DNA of 64,000 bases from Erysipelotrichaceae bacterium OPF54. Lineage in GTDB: Bacteria > Bacillota_I > Bacilli_A > Erysipelotrichales > Erysipelotrichaceae. The position numbers and the translations under genes are program-made. This document shows, in pieces, positions 29,527 through 37,929 of this stretch. The stretch spans positions 1 to 64,000 of the forward strand of contig BQKD01000001.1 in assembly GCA_022834735.1 (NCBI GenBank). The letters are read 5' to 3'. The notes below the pieces were generated by a model. That model saw only the letters and a program-made list of their open reading frames with translations. It ran no database searches and was not told the origin of the DNA. The first letter of the stretch is position 1; every line of letters begins with the position of its first letter.

Positions 29527-30096
29527 CTAAAACAGTTTTCCCTGTTTATGACTCATTTTGTGATCCAGCGCTCCTGGAACACGATGCAGCAGTTCCTTTG
29601 CACGCTTTTCATCAAACAGCCAGTCCCTGACATCGTCCTTGCGGATGATCAAAGGCATCCGGTGATGGAACGGCTTCATCGAATCGTTCGCTTCTGTTGT
29701 AAGAAGCACAAACTGTTCCTTATGAAAAAATCCCGCAAGGAACATCGTGTTTTCCTCTTTTTCGAAAAATGTCACTTTTTCTTTTTCCGGTGTCCATTCG
29801 TAAAAGGCGGAAGCCGGAACAAGCACCCGGTGATGCGTGAAATCATAGGAAAACATCGGCTTTTCGCATACGGTTTCCGCCCGCGCGTTGATCAGGCGCT
29901 TTTTAAAATTCGCGTATTCGATCCCGAACTGCCGGATCGTGATCGCGTACGCATTTTCCTTTTTCATCAGACAGAACGCTTTCGAGCTGGGATAGATATT
30001 TCCAAAATCAAAAGATTCCTGCTCGAATTCAGGGATCGGCGCATAGTTACGCAACGTTCTCAGCACATCTTTCGAAATATAAAACTGTCCGCACAT
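29527..30096 (-). CDS. SOS response-associated peptidase/abasic-site crosslinking protein (SRAP, HMCES/YedK)
   Basis: SRAP proteins form a covalent thiazolidine crosslink with abasic sites in single-stranded DNA through Cys2. The start at 30096 is chosen because the protein must begin Met-Cys-Gly and AGGAGGAG lies upstream; this gives 189 residues. Expected residues are present: MCGQF, the Asn of INARAE, PASAFYEW with its Glu, and HHRMPLI with its His. It overlaps no neighbour and is divergent from tmk. Confidence 0.92.
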   Translation of the reverse strand: MCGQFYISKDVLRTLRNYAPIPEFEQESFDFGNIYPSSKAFCLMKKENAYAITIRQFGIEYANFKKRLINARAETVCEKPMFSYDFTHHRVLVPASAFYEWTPEKEKVTFFEKEENTMFLAGFFHKEQFVLLTTEANDSMKPFHHRMPLIIRKDDVRDWLFDEKRAKELLHRVPGALDHKMSHKQGKLF

Positions 30097-30143
30097 ACAA
30101 CTCCTCCTGTATTTACATTTCATTATACGAAAAAGGGAAAATA

Positions 30144-30164
30144 TGGTACAGTAAAACGAAGGAG
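30144..30164 (+). promoter_or_regulatory. Extended -10 and ribosome binding site of tmk
   Basis: TGGTACAGT (30144-30152) resembles the extended -10 elements elsewhere in the window. GAAGGAG at 30158-30164 precedes the ATG at 30173. Confidence 0.4.
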
Positions 30165-30172
30165 ACATAAGC

Positions 30173-30802
30173 ATGAAGAAAGGATTTTTCATCACATTTG
30201 AAGGAAATGACGGGGCCGGGAAAACAACGATCGCCAAGGCCTGCATGGATCAGCTCAAGGAACAGGGGCACGAAGTCATTTATACAAGAGAGCCGGGAGG
30301 CAGCCGGATCGCCGAACAGATCCGTGGAATCCTGCTCGACAATGAGAATACCGATATGGATGCCCGCACGGAAGCGATCTTGTACGCAGCGGCCCGCCGG
30401 CAGCATCTCGTCGATATCGTTGCCCCGGCTCTGGCCCAGGGAAAAATCGTATTATGCGATCGTTTCCTCGATTCTTCGCTCGCGTATCAGGGAGTCGGAA
30501 GAGGACTAGGCATAAACGAGGTGGAAGAACTGAACCGCTTTGCGATCCATGATCTGATGCCGGACAAAACGATCTTCCTGGCTGTCAGCAATGAAATCGC
30601 CCAGCAGCGGATGGGAGCGCGCAGCGAAGCGCTGAACCGGCTCGACAATGAAAAAGCAGATTTTCATGAAAAGGTCCGTGCCGGGTATGAAAAACTGCTT
30701 CAGCGCGATCCGCAGCGGATCGTCAAGATCGATGCGTCAGGAAGTGTCGATCATGTCAGTGCGACAGCCATGAAGGAAATTGAAAAAGTGATCTATGGAT
30801 AA
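30173..30802 (+). CDS. tmk: Thymidylate kinase
   Basis: Tmk phosphorylates dTMP to dTDP. The 209-residue protein has P-loop EGNDGAGKTTIAK (about 8-20), the DR(Y/F) motif DRFLDSSLAYQG (about 95-106) and the REPGG motif. It begins an operon tmk-holB-ricT-rsmI typical of Firmicutes and overlaps holB by 8 nt. Confidence 0.96.
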   Translation: MKKGFFITFEGNDGAGKTTIAKACMDQLKEQGHEVIYTREPGGSRIAEQIRGILLDNENTDMDARTEAILYAAARRQHLVDIVAPALAQGKIVLCDRFLDSSLAYQGVGRGLGINEVEELNRFAIHDLMPDKTIFLAVSNEIAQQRMGARSEALNRLDNEKADFHEKVRAGYEKLLQRDPQRIVKIDASGSVDHVSATAMKEIEKVIYG

Positions 30803-31724
30803 AGCTCAGTTGAAAAAGACCCAGCCCGTCGTATACCGGACGCTTTCCCACGCCTTGACGAGCGGCCGGATCGCGCATGCCTACATGTTTGCCGGACCGA
30901 AAAGCGCCAATACAAAAAATACAGCACTGCTCTTTATACAGAGCCTGTTCTGTCCTCATCCGGATGAAGACGGTTTTGCGTGTCAGGAATGCGATTCGTG
31001 CCGTCGTCTGGCTGCCCATGATGCGGCCGACGTAAAATGGATCGAAAAAGAGCGGATCAAAAAAAACGATATTGCCCGGCTGCAGGAACAGTTTTCGACG
31101 ACAGCCGTCGAAAGGAACGGAAAACGGGTGTATGTGCTCGATCGTTTCGACAAGGCGACACCGGATTCGTCGAATGCGCTTTTGAAATTCCTGGAGGAGC
31201 CGGGCACCAGTCTGTTCGGAATCCTGCTTGTTGAAAACGCAGCCAATACGCTGACGACCATCCAGTCGCGCTGCCAGCTGATCCAGTTTCGTCCCGGATC
31301 GATCGCGTATGTAAAAAACGCACTGAAGGACCTGACAGACGAGGAAAGTGCCGACATGCTCGCACGAGCCGGCTATTCTTTCGAGGAGGCCGCAGCGCTG
31401 GTCACCGACGAAACCTACCCGCTGATCCGTGAAGAAGCCAAAGTATTTTTTGAAAACATGCACAGGATCACAGCCGTATATCGTATGCAGCGGGAAGTCT
31501 TCCCGGCCAAAGGGGAACATACGACAAGGCAGTGGGTCAATGTATGGCTCATATGGCTTCTGTACTATATTAAACATTCCGGACGATCGGATGTGCGTTT
31601 TGAACAGAAAGTGGCTCTTGTCGCGATCGTGACCGAAACGCTCGATCTTCTTGTCCGTCCTGTGGACCTCGCTTTATGTCTCGATAAAGTGTATGCCCGC
31701 ATAAGAAAGGCAGTAAATTTATGA
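30795..31724 (+). CDS. holB: DNA polymerase III subunit delta'
   Basis: Delta' is the rigid stator of the clamp loader. It has 309 residues. It resembles the DnaX AAA+ fold: zinc cysteines (CPHPDEDGFACQECDSC, in pieces about 52-70), NALLKFLEEPG and the SRC motif TIQSRCQL. As expected for delta', the P-loop is degenerate. It overlaps tmk by 8 nt and ricT by 4 nt. Confidence 0.93.
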   Translation: MDKAQLKKTQPVVYRTLSHALTSGRIAHAYMFAGPKSANTKNTALLFIQSLFCPHPDEDGFACQECDSCRRLAAHDAADVKWIEKERIKKNDIARLQEQFSTTAVERNGKRVYVLDRFDKATPDSSNALLKFLEEPGTSLFGILLVENAANTLTTIQSRCQLIQFRPGSIAYVKNALKDLTDEESADMLARAGYSFEEAAALVTDETYPLIREEAKVFFENMHRITAVYRMQREVFPAKGEHTTRQWVNVWLIWLLYYIKHSGRSDVRFEQKVALVAIVTETLDLLVRPVDLALCLDKVYARIRKAVNL

Positions 31725-32731
31725 ACGATAATCTCGATAAGGAAAAACCATATCCCTATTTAGTATATATACAATTTGAAGAAAGCAAAAAACCGTACTC
31801 TTTCGGTTCGCATGAACGCTATCACGTCAATGACTATGTGATCGTGGAAACCGTACGGGGCCAGGAAATCGGCAAGGTATGCGTGCCGACGCTCGAATAC
31901 GACGAAAAGAAGATCAAAGGAGAGTGCAAACCGGTCATCCGCAAAGCGACCGAGGCCGACCTCGAACGCAAGGAGCAGAACAAGGAAAAAGCAAAAAAAG
32001 CCATCCTGGTATGTCAGGACTGCATCCGCAATCTCGATCTCGATATGCATCTGATCAGCTGCGAATACACGCTCGACTGCGCCAAGGTCATCTTTACTTA
32101 TATTTCCGACGAGCGTGTCGACTTCCGGCAGCTTCTCAAGGACCTGGCCCATCAGCTGCACTGCCGGATCGAGCTGCGTCAGGTCGGTCCCCGCAACAAG
32201 GCGAAAATGGTGGGCGGGATCGGCAACTGCGGTATGGAATGCTGCTGCAGCCGCTTTTTATCCGACTTTGATACGGTCTCGATCAATATGGCAAAAAACC
32301 AGATGCTTGCTCTCAATATTTCCAAGCTTTCCGGCCAGTGCGGCAAGCTCATGTGCTGTCTGCGTTATGAAAACGATCAGTATACCGAATTGAAAAAGGG
32401 GCTGCCAAAGATCAATTCCCATGTGACGTATGAAGGAAACAATTACCGCATCTCGAGCATGAACCTGCTTCAGAAACAAGCCAAGATCGAAAACAAGGAA
32501 GAAGTGAAATTTGTCTCGTTTAGCGAATTGTATCCGGATCATGAAGCGATGCCGGATAAGCTGAAAGAGAAAAAAGAAAAGGCGGAGCCGGAACGAAGCG
32601 AAAAAGCCGGCAGGCCGCATAACCGTTCTCATAAACAAAACAAATCAAATGAAAAGGTGAATCGAAATGGAAAAAACGAAAGACACCAGCGAAACGACAG
32701 GAACCATCACGAAAAGACAAAAAAGCTTTAG
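31721..32731 (+). CDS. ricT: PSP1-domain protein RicT (YaaT)
   Basis: RicT is part of the Y-complex that modulates RNase Y and, in Bacillus, affects competence, biofilm and sporulation. The 336-residue protein has the PSP1 domain with conserved cysteine groups GNCGMECCCSRFL (about 166-178) and SGQCGKLMCCLRYE (about 203-216), which bind Fe-S clusters in the Bacillus complex. The C-terminal 60 residues are a Lys/Glu/Asn-rich basic tail. rsmI starts 65 nt before its end. It also occurs in non-sporulating Firmicutes. Confidence 0.93.
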   Translation: MNDNLDKEKPYPYLVYIQFEESKKPYSFGSHERYHVNDYVIVETVRGQEIGKVCVPTLEYDEKKIKGECKPVIRKATEADLERKEQNKEKAKKAILVCQDCIRNLDLDMHLISCEYTLDCAKVIFTYISDERVDFRQLLKDLAHQLHCRIELRQVGPRNKAKMVGGIGNCGMECCCSRFLSDFDTVSINMAKNQMLALNISKLSGQCGKLMCCLRYENDQYTELKKGLPKINSHVTYEGNNYRISSMNLLQKQAKIENKEEVKFVSFSELYPDHEAMPDKLKEKKEKAEPERSEKAGRPHNRSHKQNKSNEKVNRNGKNERHQRNDRNHHEKTKKL

Positions 32732-33560
32732 CGGGCCGCAGGCATCTCTGTACCTTGTGCCGACCCCGATCGGCAATCTTAGCGAAATGAGCCGGCGGGC
32801 ACTCGAGATCCTCGGGCAGGCGGATATCATTGCCTGCGAAGATACGAGAAATTCCGGCCGTCTGCTTCAGCATTTCGGAATTTCAAAACCTCTGATCTCC
32901 CATCATGAGCACAATCAGGAAACGAGCATCCCTAAGATCATGACATTTCTCGAAGAAGGAAAAAGCGTGGCCGTGATCTCGGATGCCGGTTATCCGCTCG
33001 TATCGGATCCCGGACAGCGGCTCGTTCGTTCATGTATCAGCGCCGGTATCCCGGTCATTCCGGTTTCCGGACCAAACGCTGCGCTCGACGCACTGGTCGC
33101 AAGCGGAATGGATACCCGTCATTATCTGTTTTACGGTTTTCTGGATGCCAAAAGCTCCAGACGGACCCGACAGCTGGAAACGCTCAAAAGCTTTCCGTAT
33201 ACGATCATTTTTTACGAAGCGCCGCATCGGATCGAAGCGATGCTCAGCGATCTGTATTCGGTTTTCGGCAACCGGAACATCTGTCTGGCGCGGGAGCTGA
33301 CAAAGCTGCATGAAGAACTGATCCGCGGGCCGGTAAAGGATATCATTCCTTTGTGCGCGCAGCTCAAAGGCGAGATGGTCGTGGTGTGCCAGGGAGCGCC
33401 TGAAGAGGAAAATACAGTGACGCTCGAGGAGGCGGCCGAAATGGCCGGCCAGCTCAAAGCGGAGGGTCTGTCAACGAAGCAGGCTGTCGCTCAGACCGCA
33501 AAACAGCTCGGGATCTCGAAAAACGAACTGTACCGTTTTGTCGTGAATAAAGAAAGATAA
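32667..33560 (+). CDS. rsmI: 16S rRNA (cytidine(1402)-2'-O)-methyltransferase RsmI
   Basis: RsmI uses SAM to methylate C1402 in the 16S decoding centre. The 297-residue protein has the tetrapyrrole-methylase fold: LYLVPTPIGNLSEMSRRAL (about 28-46), CEDTR (about 58-62), SDAGYPLVSDPG (about 94-105) and PHRIE. The start lies inside ricT, seven or so bases after AAAAGGTGA, giving a 27-residue N-terminal extension ahead of the usual LYLVPTP start. That tail is the part shared with the ricT overlap. Confidence 0.94.
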   Translation: MEKTKDTSETTGTITKRQKSFSGPQASLYLVPTPIGNLSEMSRRALEILGQADIIACEDTRNSGRLLQHFGISKPLISHHEHNQETSIPKIMTFLEEGKSVAVISDAGYPLVSDPGQRLVRSCISAGIPVIPVSGPNAALDALVASGMDTRHYLFYGFLDAKSSRRTRQLETLKSFPYTIIFYEAPHRIEAMLSDLYSVFGNRNICLARELTKLHEELIRGPVKDIIPLCAQLKGEMVVVCQGAPEEENTVTLEEAAEMAGQLKAEGLSTKQAVAQTAKQLGISKNELYRFVVNKER

Positions 33561-33568
33561 AAATAAAA

Positions 33569-33597
33569 TTGTCAAAAGATCAAATATCATGTAAAAT
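33569..33597 (+). promoter_or_regulatory. Promoter of the purine operon
   Basis: TTGTCA at 33569-33574, a 17-nt spacer and TAAAAT at 33592-33597 make a good sigma-A-type promoter, just after the rsmI stop. Transcription would start near 33604, upstream of the leader ORF and terminator. Confidence 0.75.
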
Positions 33598-33603
33598 TAA
33601 CCT

Positions 33604-33706
33604 TGCAAAAGTTGTTGGAGGGTCTTGATTATGGTCTTAACAAGATTAAAGCAGCAAGTGAAGATGAAATCTAAACAAGCGTACCTGGTATAGGTGCGCT
33701 TTTTTT
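33604..33706 (+). promoter_or_regulatory. Purine operon leader with attenuator-like terminator
   Basis: The roughly 100-nt leader contains TCTTG (33623-33627) able to pair with CAAGA (33641-33645), and CTTGC (33602-33606, possibly just 5' of the transcript) with GCAAG (33654-33658). It ends in a terminator: AAGCGTACCT (33677-33686) pairs with AGGTGCGCTT (33692-33701) with one G-T pair, followed by T7. I do not recognise a known riboswitch class. A short ORF with its own ribosome binding site ends inside the terminator hairpin. Confidence 0.7.
33631..33693 (+). CDS. 20-codon leader peptide of the purine operon (putative)
   Basis: ATG at 33631 has GGAGGG (33617-33622) eight bases upstream, a stronger site than that of many genes here. 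The 20-residue product is basic and Gln-containing (RLKQQVKMKSKQ). Codons 16-19 overlap the 5' arm of the terminator and the TAG (33691-33693) lies at the start of the 3' arm. A ribosome finishing the ORF would block the hairpin, so a regulatory role is likely. Translation itself is not proven. Confidence 0.5.
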   Translation: MVLTRLKQQVKMKSKQAYLV

Positions 33707-33728
33707 GCGAAAGGAAAGGTATTTTTAA

Positions 33729-34217
33729 ATGGAAAAACCAAGAGTGCTTATTGTGATGGGATCACGTTCGGACATGCCGGCCATGGAAGGATGCATGGCG
33801 ATGCTCGATGATCTGAACGTAGGTTATGAAGTCCGCGTGCTGAGCGCCCACCGTACGCCGGAAGCCGTACTGGAGCTTTCACGCACCGCAAAAGATCGCG
33901 GGATCCAGGTCATTATTGCCGCGGCCGGAGGAGCGGCTCATCTGGCCGGCGTCCTGGCCAGCTCGACACCACTGCCGGTGATCGGTATCCCGATCCAGAC
34001 CAGCGCGCTGGGCGGAATGGATTCTCTTTTGTCCACAGTACAGATGCCTGCCGGCGTTCCGGTCGCTACAGTGGCGATCGGAAAAGCAGGAGCGAAAAAC
34101 GCGGCGCTGCTGGCATGCCAGATGATCGGACTGGCCGATGCGCAAGTGCAGCAGGCTGTCGCAGACTTTAAAAAAGCGCAGGCCGAAAAGGTCCTGGCCG
34201 ATTCGGTCGTACAGTAA
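33729..34217 (+). CDS. purE: N5-carboxyaminoimidazole ribonucleotide mutase (PurE)
   Basis: PurE interconverts N5-CAIR and CAIR in de novo purine synthesis. The 162-residue protein has GSRSDMP (about 11-17), SAHRTPE (about 43-49) and AAAGGAAHLAGV (about 67-78), as in class I enzymes. Class I normally works with PurK, which is not in this window. It is the first structural gene after the leader; purL starts 14 nt downstream. Confidence 0.94.
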   Translation: MEKPRVLIVMGSRSDMPAMEGCMAMLDDLNVGYEVRVLSAHRTPEAVLELSRTAKDRGIQVIIAAAGGAAHLAGVLASSTPLPVIGIPIQTSALGGMDSLLSTVQMPAGVPVATVAIGKAGAKNAALLACQMIGLADAQVQQAVADFKKAQAEKVLADSVVQ

Positions 34218-34230
34218 TAAGGAGAAAAGC

Positions 34231-37200
34231 ATGGATCAGAGAATATTCGTTTGTAAAAAAGATCAGTTTCAGGTAGAAAGCGAATCTTTGATGGCCGAAT
34301 TGAAGCAGTCATTCGGTCTGAATGATCGTTTTCATGCAGAACGTTACAACATTTATGACGTTTTCGGAGCCGATCCGCAGGATATCGATCTGCTCAAAAA
34401 GCAGGTCCTTTCTGAAATCGTGACCGACGAAGTATACGATACGATCGATCTGGAAAACAAAAAGTACCTCGCTTATGAGTTTTTGCCTGGACAGTATGAT
34501 CAGCGGGCCGATTCGGCACAGCAGTGCCTTATGCTTCTCAACAATAAGCCGGCCGTTTCCATTCATTCGGGAACGCTGCTTGTTTTTGACAATGCGAGCG
34601 ACGAGGAAATCGAAAAGATCAAAAAATATATGATCAATCCGGTGGAGGCCCGCGAAAAAGATCTCTCCGTCCTGGAGGATGACCAGAACGTGGAGATTGA
34701 GGATGTCCCGGTCGTCAGCGGTTTCGTTCAGATGCGTCCTGAAGAGCTCGAACAGCTCAGGAACGAGCTTGGACTGGCCATGTCCTTTGAAGATATCGCC
34801 TTCGTGCAGGATTATTTTAAAAAGGAGGAGCATCGCGATCCGACTATGACCGAGATCCGGGTGCTCGATACGTACTGGTCCGATCACTGCCGCCACACCA
34901 CTTTCGAGACCGTGCTGGAAAACGTGACATTCCATGAAGAAAAACTGCAGGAGCAGCTGCAGAAGTCGTATGAAAACTATGTAGCGCTGCGCCGGAAAGT
35001 ACACCAGAACAAAAAGCCGGCCACCCTGATGGATATGGCAACGATTGCTGGCAAGCATCTGCGTCAGGAAGGCAAGCTCGACGATCTGGAAGTGAGCGAC
35101 GAGATCAACGCCTGCTCGATCGAGATCAAGGTGGATGTGAACGGAAAAGACGAGGACTGGCTGCTCATGTTCAAAAACGAGACCCACAACCATCCGACCG
35201 AGATCGAACCGTTCGGCGGCGCGAGCACATGCATCGGCGGCGCGATCCGCGATCCGCTTTCCGGACGAAGCTATGTATACCAGGCGATGCGTATCACCGG
35301 AGCTGGCGATATCACAAGACCGATTTCTGAAACGATGGCGCATAAGCTGCCGCAGTCCAAAATTTCAAAACAGGCCGCGCATGGGTATTCTTCCTACGGA
35401 AACCAGATCGGACTGGCTACCACTTTCGTTGAGGAAATCTACGATGACGGTTATACCGCAAAACGCATGGAAGTCGGCGGGGTCGTCGGTGCCGCGCCAA
35501 AGGATCATGTAAAACGCGAAAAACCGGAACCGGGCGATATCATCGTCCTGATCGGCGGCGCGACAGGCCGTGACGGGATCGGCGGTGCGACCGGATCAAG
35601 CAAGGAACACAACGATACCTCGCTGGAAAAATGCAGTTCCGAGGTGCAGAAAGGCAACGCGCTGATCGAGCGGAAGCTGCAGCGGCTGTTCCGCAACCCG
35701 GCTGCGACCCGGCTGATCAAAAAAGCCAATGATTTTGGCGCAGGTGGTGTGAGCGTGGCTGTGGGCGAGCTGGCTGATGGTCTGGACATTGATCTGGATA
35801 TTGTTCCGGTCAAATACGAAGGGCTTGACGGAACCGAACTGGCGATCTCGGAAAGCCAGGAGCGTATGGCGGTGTGCATCCGCGCAGAAGATCTTGAACG
35901 ATTCCTGGAAGAATGCCATAAGGAAAATCTGGACGGTGTCAAAGTGGCGGAAGTGACCGACACGAATCGTCTGGTCATGAATTGGCGCGGCAAAACGATC
36001 GTCGATATGTCCCGGGCTTTCCTGGATACGAATGGTGTCCGCCAGCATCAGGATGTATGTGTGGAACCATCGGACCACAAGAAAGATCCGTTTGCTGCCG
36101 GCGCAGAGAATCTGAAAGAGGCGCTGCAGCTGCCGAATGCGGCCAGCCAGATCGGTCTGGCAGAAATGTTCGATGCCACGATCGGAAAGTCGACGGTGCT
36201 GATGCCGTTCGGAGGCAGATACCAGCTGACCCCGGAAGAAGGATCGGTGCAGAAGCTGCCGGTTCTCGGATGGACCAATACGTGTTCGGCCATGACGTAT
36301 GGCTATGATCCGCGCATTTCCAAATATTCCCCGTACCTGGGCGCTTCCTATTCTGTGGTAGAGGCGCTGGCGCGGCTCGTATCGATGGGCGTGTCCTATA
36401 AAGGGGTCCGTCTTTCCAACCAGGAATATTTCGAACGGCTCGGAAACGATCCGAAAAAATGGGGCAAACCGTTCCAGGCGCTTCTTGGCCTGATCGATGC
36501 GCAGCTTGCGTTCGAAACGCCGGCGATCGGCGGCAAGGACAGCATGTCCGGAACCTTTAACGAGATCCATGTGCCTCCGACGCTTATCACGTTTGCTGTC
36601 AACACCGCGAAGACCCAGGATATCGTATCGGCTCCGTTCAAACAGGCAGGCAACTATATTTATCTTGTCAAGCATGTGCCGCAGGAAGGCTATGTGCCGG
36701 ATTATGAGCAGCTCAAGCACAATTTTGACTGTGTTCTCGACCGGATGAAAAGAAAGCAGATCGTATCGGCCAAATCGGTCAAAGAAGGCGGTCTGGCTGT
36801 TACGGTATGCAAGATGGCGTTCGGCAACAAGCTGGGTGCGGCCATCCGTACAGACGAAGAGGTCTTTGCGCCAATGATCGGCTCGATCGTTGTGGAGTCG
36901 ACCGAAACGATCCAGGATCCGGCGTTCAAACTGCTCGGTATCCTGAACGATACGAATGAAATTGTCATCAATGAGGAAAAGATCGCAATCGATGAGGCGA
37001 TCGCGGACTGGGAAAGCCGTTATCACGATCTGTATCCGCGAATCGTGAACGAAAATAAAGAGGCTGTCATCGATACGCCGCTTTACGATAAAAAATGTCA
37101 TTTGTCCCGCAAGGTCGTGGAAGTGCCGAAAGTAGTCATTCCGGTATTCCCGGGCCAGAACTGCGAGTTTGACACGGCGCAGCAGTTCGAAAGAGCGGGT

Positions 37201-37929
37201 GCTCAGGTCGAACAGATCGTATTTAATAATCTGAGCGTGGAAAATATCGAAAAAAGCATCGATGTCCTGGCTGCGGCGATCGAATCGGCTCAGATCCTGA
37301 TGATCGTGGGCGGATTCAGCAGCGGCGACGAGCCGGACGGTTCGGGCAAGTTTATCGCGAGCGTCCTGCGCAATCCGAAGGTCTGGGACGCGATCGGTAA
37401 AATGCGAAGCAATGAAGGTCTGATCCTGGGAATCTGCAACGGCTTCCAGGCGCTGATCAAATCGGGACTGCTTCCTTACGGGGATATCGAAAAACTGGAT
37501 GCCAAGTCGCCGACCTTGTTCCGCAACGACATCAACCGCCATGTTTCTCACATTGCGCGTACGCGGATCACATCGGTCCATTCTCCTTGGCTTGAAAGCT
37601 TTGTGCCGGGCGAGATGCATTCTGTGGCGATCTCGCATGGAGAAGGAAAGTTTGTCGCGGATGATGCGCTCCTTCATAAGCTGGCGCGTCATGGACAGAT
37701 CGCGACGCAGTATGTTAACGAGGATGGCCTGCCGACAATGGATGGTGCCGACAATCTGAACGGTTCTTCCTGGGCTATTGAAGGGATCCTGAGCGAAGAC
37801 GGTCATATTTTCGGAAAAATGGGACATAGCGAACGGTATGAAGATGGTTTGTTCCAGAATATTTCCGGCAATAAAAACCAGAATATTTTTGAAAACGGTG
37901 TGCGTTTCTTTACGCACAAAAAGAAATAA
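34231..37929 (+). CDS. purL: Phosphoribosylformylglycinamidine synthase, long single-chain form
   Basis: This enzyme converts FGAR to FGAM using glutamine and ATP. At 1232 residues it is the long form in which the PurS-like, synthetase and glutaminase parts are fused, unlike the three-gene purSQL of Bacillus. The synthetase part has SDHCRHTTFET, FKNETHNHPTEIEPFGGAST and GGKDSMSGTF. The C-terminal glutaminase keeps its nucleophile (GICNGFQ) and the His of ISHGEGKF. The start at 34231 follows AAGGAG. The purF start overlaps its stop by 1 nt. Confidence 0.95.
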   Translation: MDQRIFVCKKDQFQVESESLMAELKQSFGLNDRFHAERYNIYDVFGADPQDIDLLKKQVLSEIVTDEVYDTIDLENKKYLAYEFLPGQYDQRADSAQQCLMLLNNKPAVSIHSGTLLVFDNASDEEIEKIKKYMINPVEAREKDLSVLEDDQNVEIEDVPVVSGFVQMRPEELEQLRNELGLAMSFEDIAFVQDYFKKEEHRDPTMTEIRVLDTYWSDHCRHTTFETVLENVTFHEEKLQEQLQKSYENYVALRRKVHQNKKPATLMDMATIAGKHLRQEGKLDDLEVSDEINACSIEIKVDVNGKDEDWLLMFKNETHNHPTEIEPFGGASTCIGGAIRDPLSGRSYVYQAMRITGAGDITRPISETMAHKLPQSKISKQAAHGYSSYGNQIGLATTFVEEIYDDGYTAKRMEVGGVVGAAPKDHVKREKPEPGDIIVLIGGATGRDGIGGATGSSKEHNDTSLEKCSSEVQKGNALIERKLQRLFRNPAATRLIKKANDFGAGGVSVAVGELADGLDIDLDIVPVKYEGLDGTELAISESQERMAVCIRAEDLERFLEECHKENLDGVKVAEVTDTNRLVMNWRGKTIVDMSRAFLDTNGVRQHQDVCVEPSDHKKDPFAAGAENLKEALQLPNAASQIGLAEMFDATIGKSTVLMPFGGRYQLTPEEGSVQKLPVLGWTNTCSAMTYGYDPRISKYSPYLGASYSVVEALARLVSMGVSYKGVRLSNQEYFERLGNDPKKWGKPFQALLGLIDAQLAFETPAIGGKDSMSGTFNEIHVPPTLITFAVNTAKTQDIVSAPFKQAGNYIYLVKHVPQEGYVPDYEQLKHNFDCVLDRMKRKQIVSAKSVKEGGLAVTVCKMAFGNKLGAAIRTDEEVFAPMIGSIVVESTETIQDPAFKLLGILNDTNEIVINEEKIAIDEAIADWESRYHDLYPRIVNENKEAVIDTPLYDKKCHLSRKVVEVPKVVIPVFPGQNCEFDTAQQFERAGAQVEQIVFNNLSVENIEKSIDVLAAAIESAQILMIVGGFSSGDEPDGSGKFIASVLRNPKVWDAIGKMRSNEGLILGICNGFQALIKSGLLPYGDIEKLDAKSPTLFRNDINRHVSHIARTRITSVHSPWLESFVPGEMHSVAISHGEGKFVADDALLHKLARHGQIATQYVNEDGLPTMDGADNLNGSSWAIEGILSEDGHIFGKMGHSERYEDGLFQNISGNKNQNIFENGVRFFTHKKK

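Noticed and set aside
33604..33706. Known riboswitch (purine, ZTP/pfl, PRPP/ykkC, THF) in the purine leader
   Set aside because: None of the conserved core sequences that I know for these classes is present.
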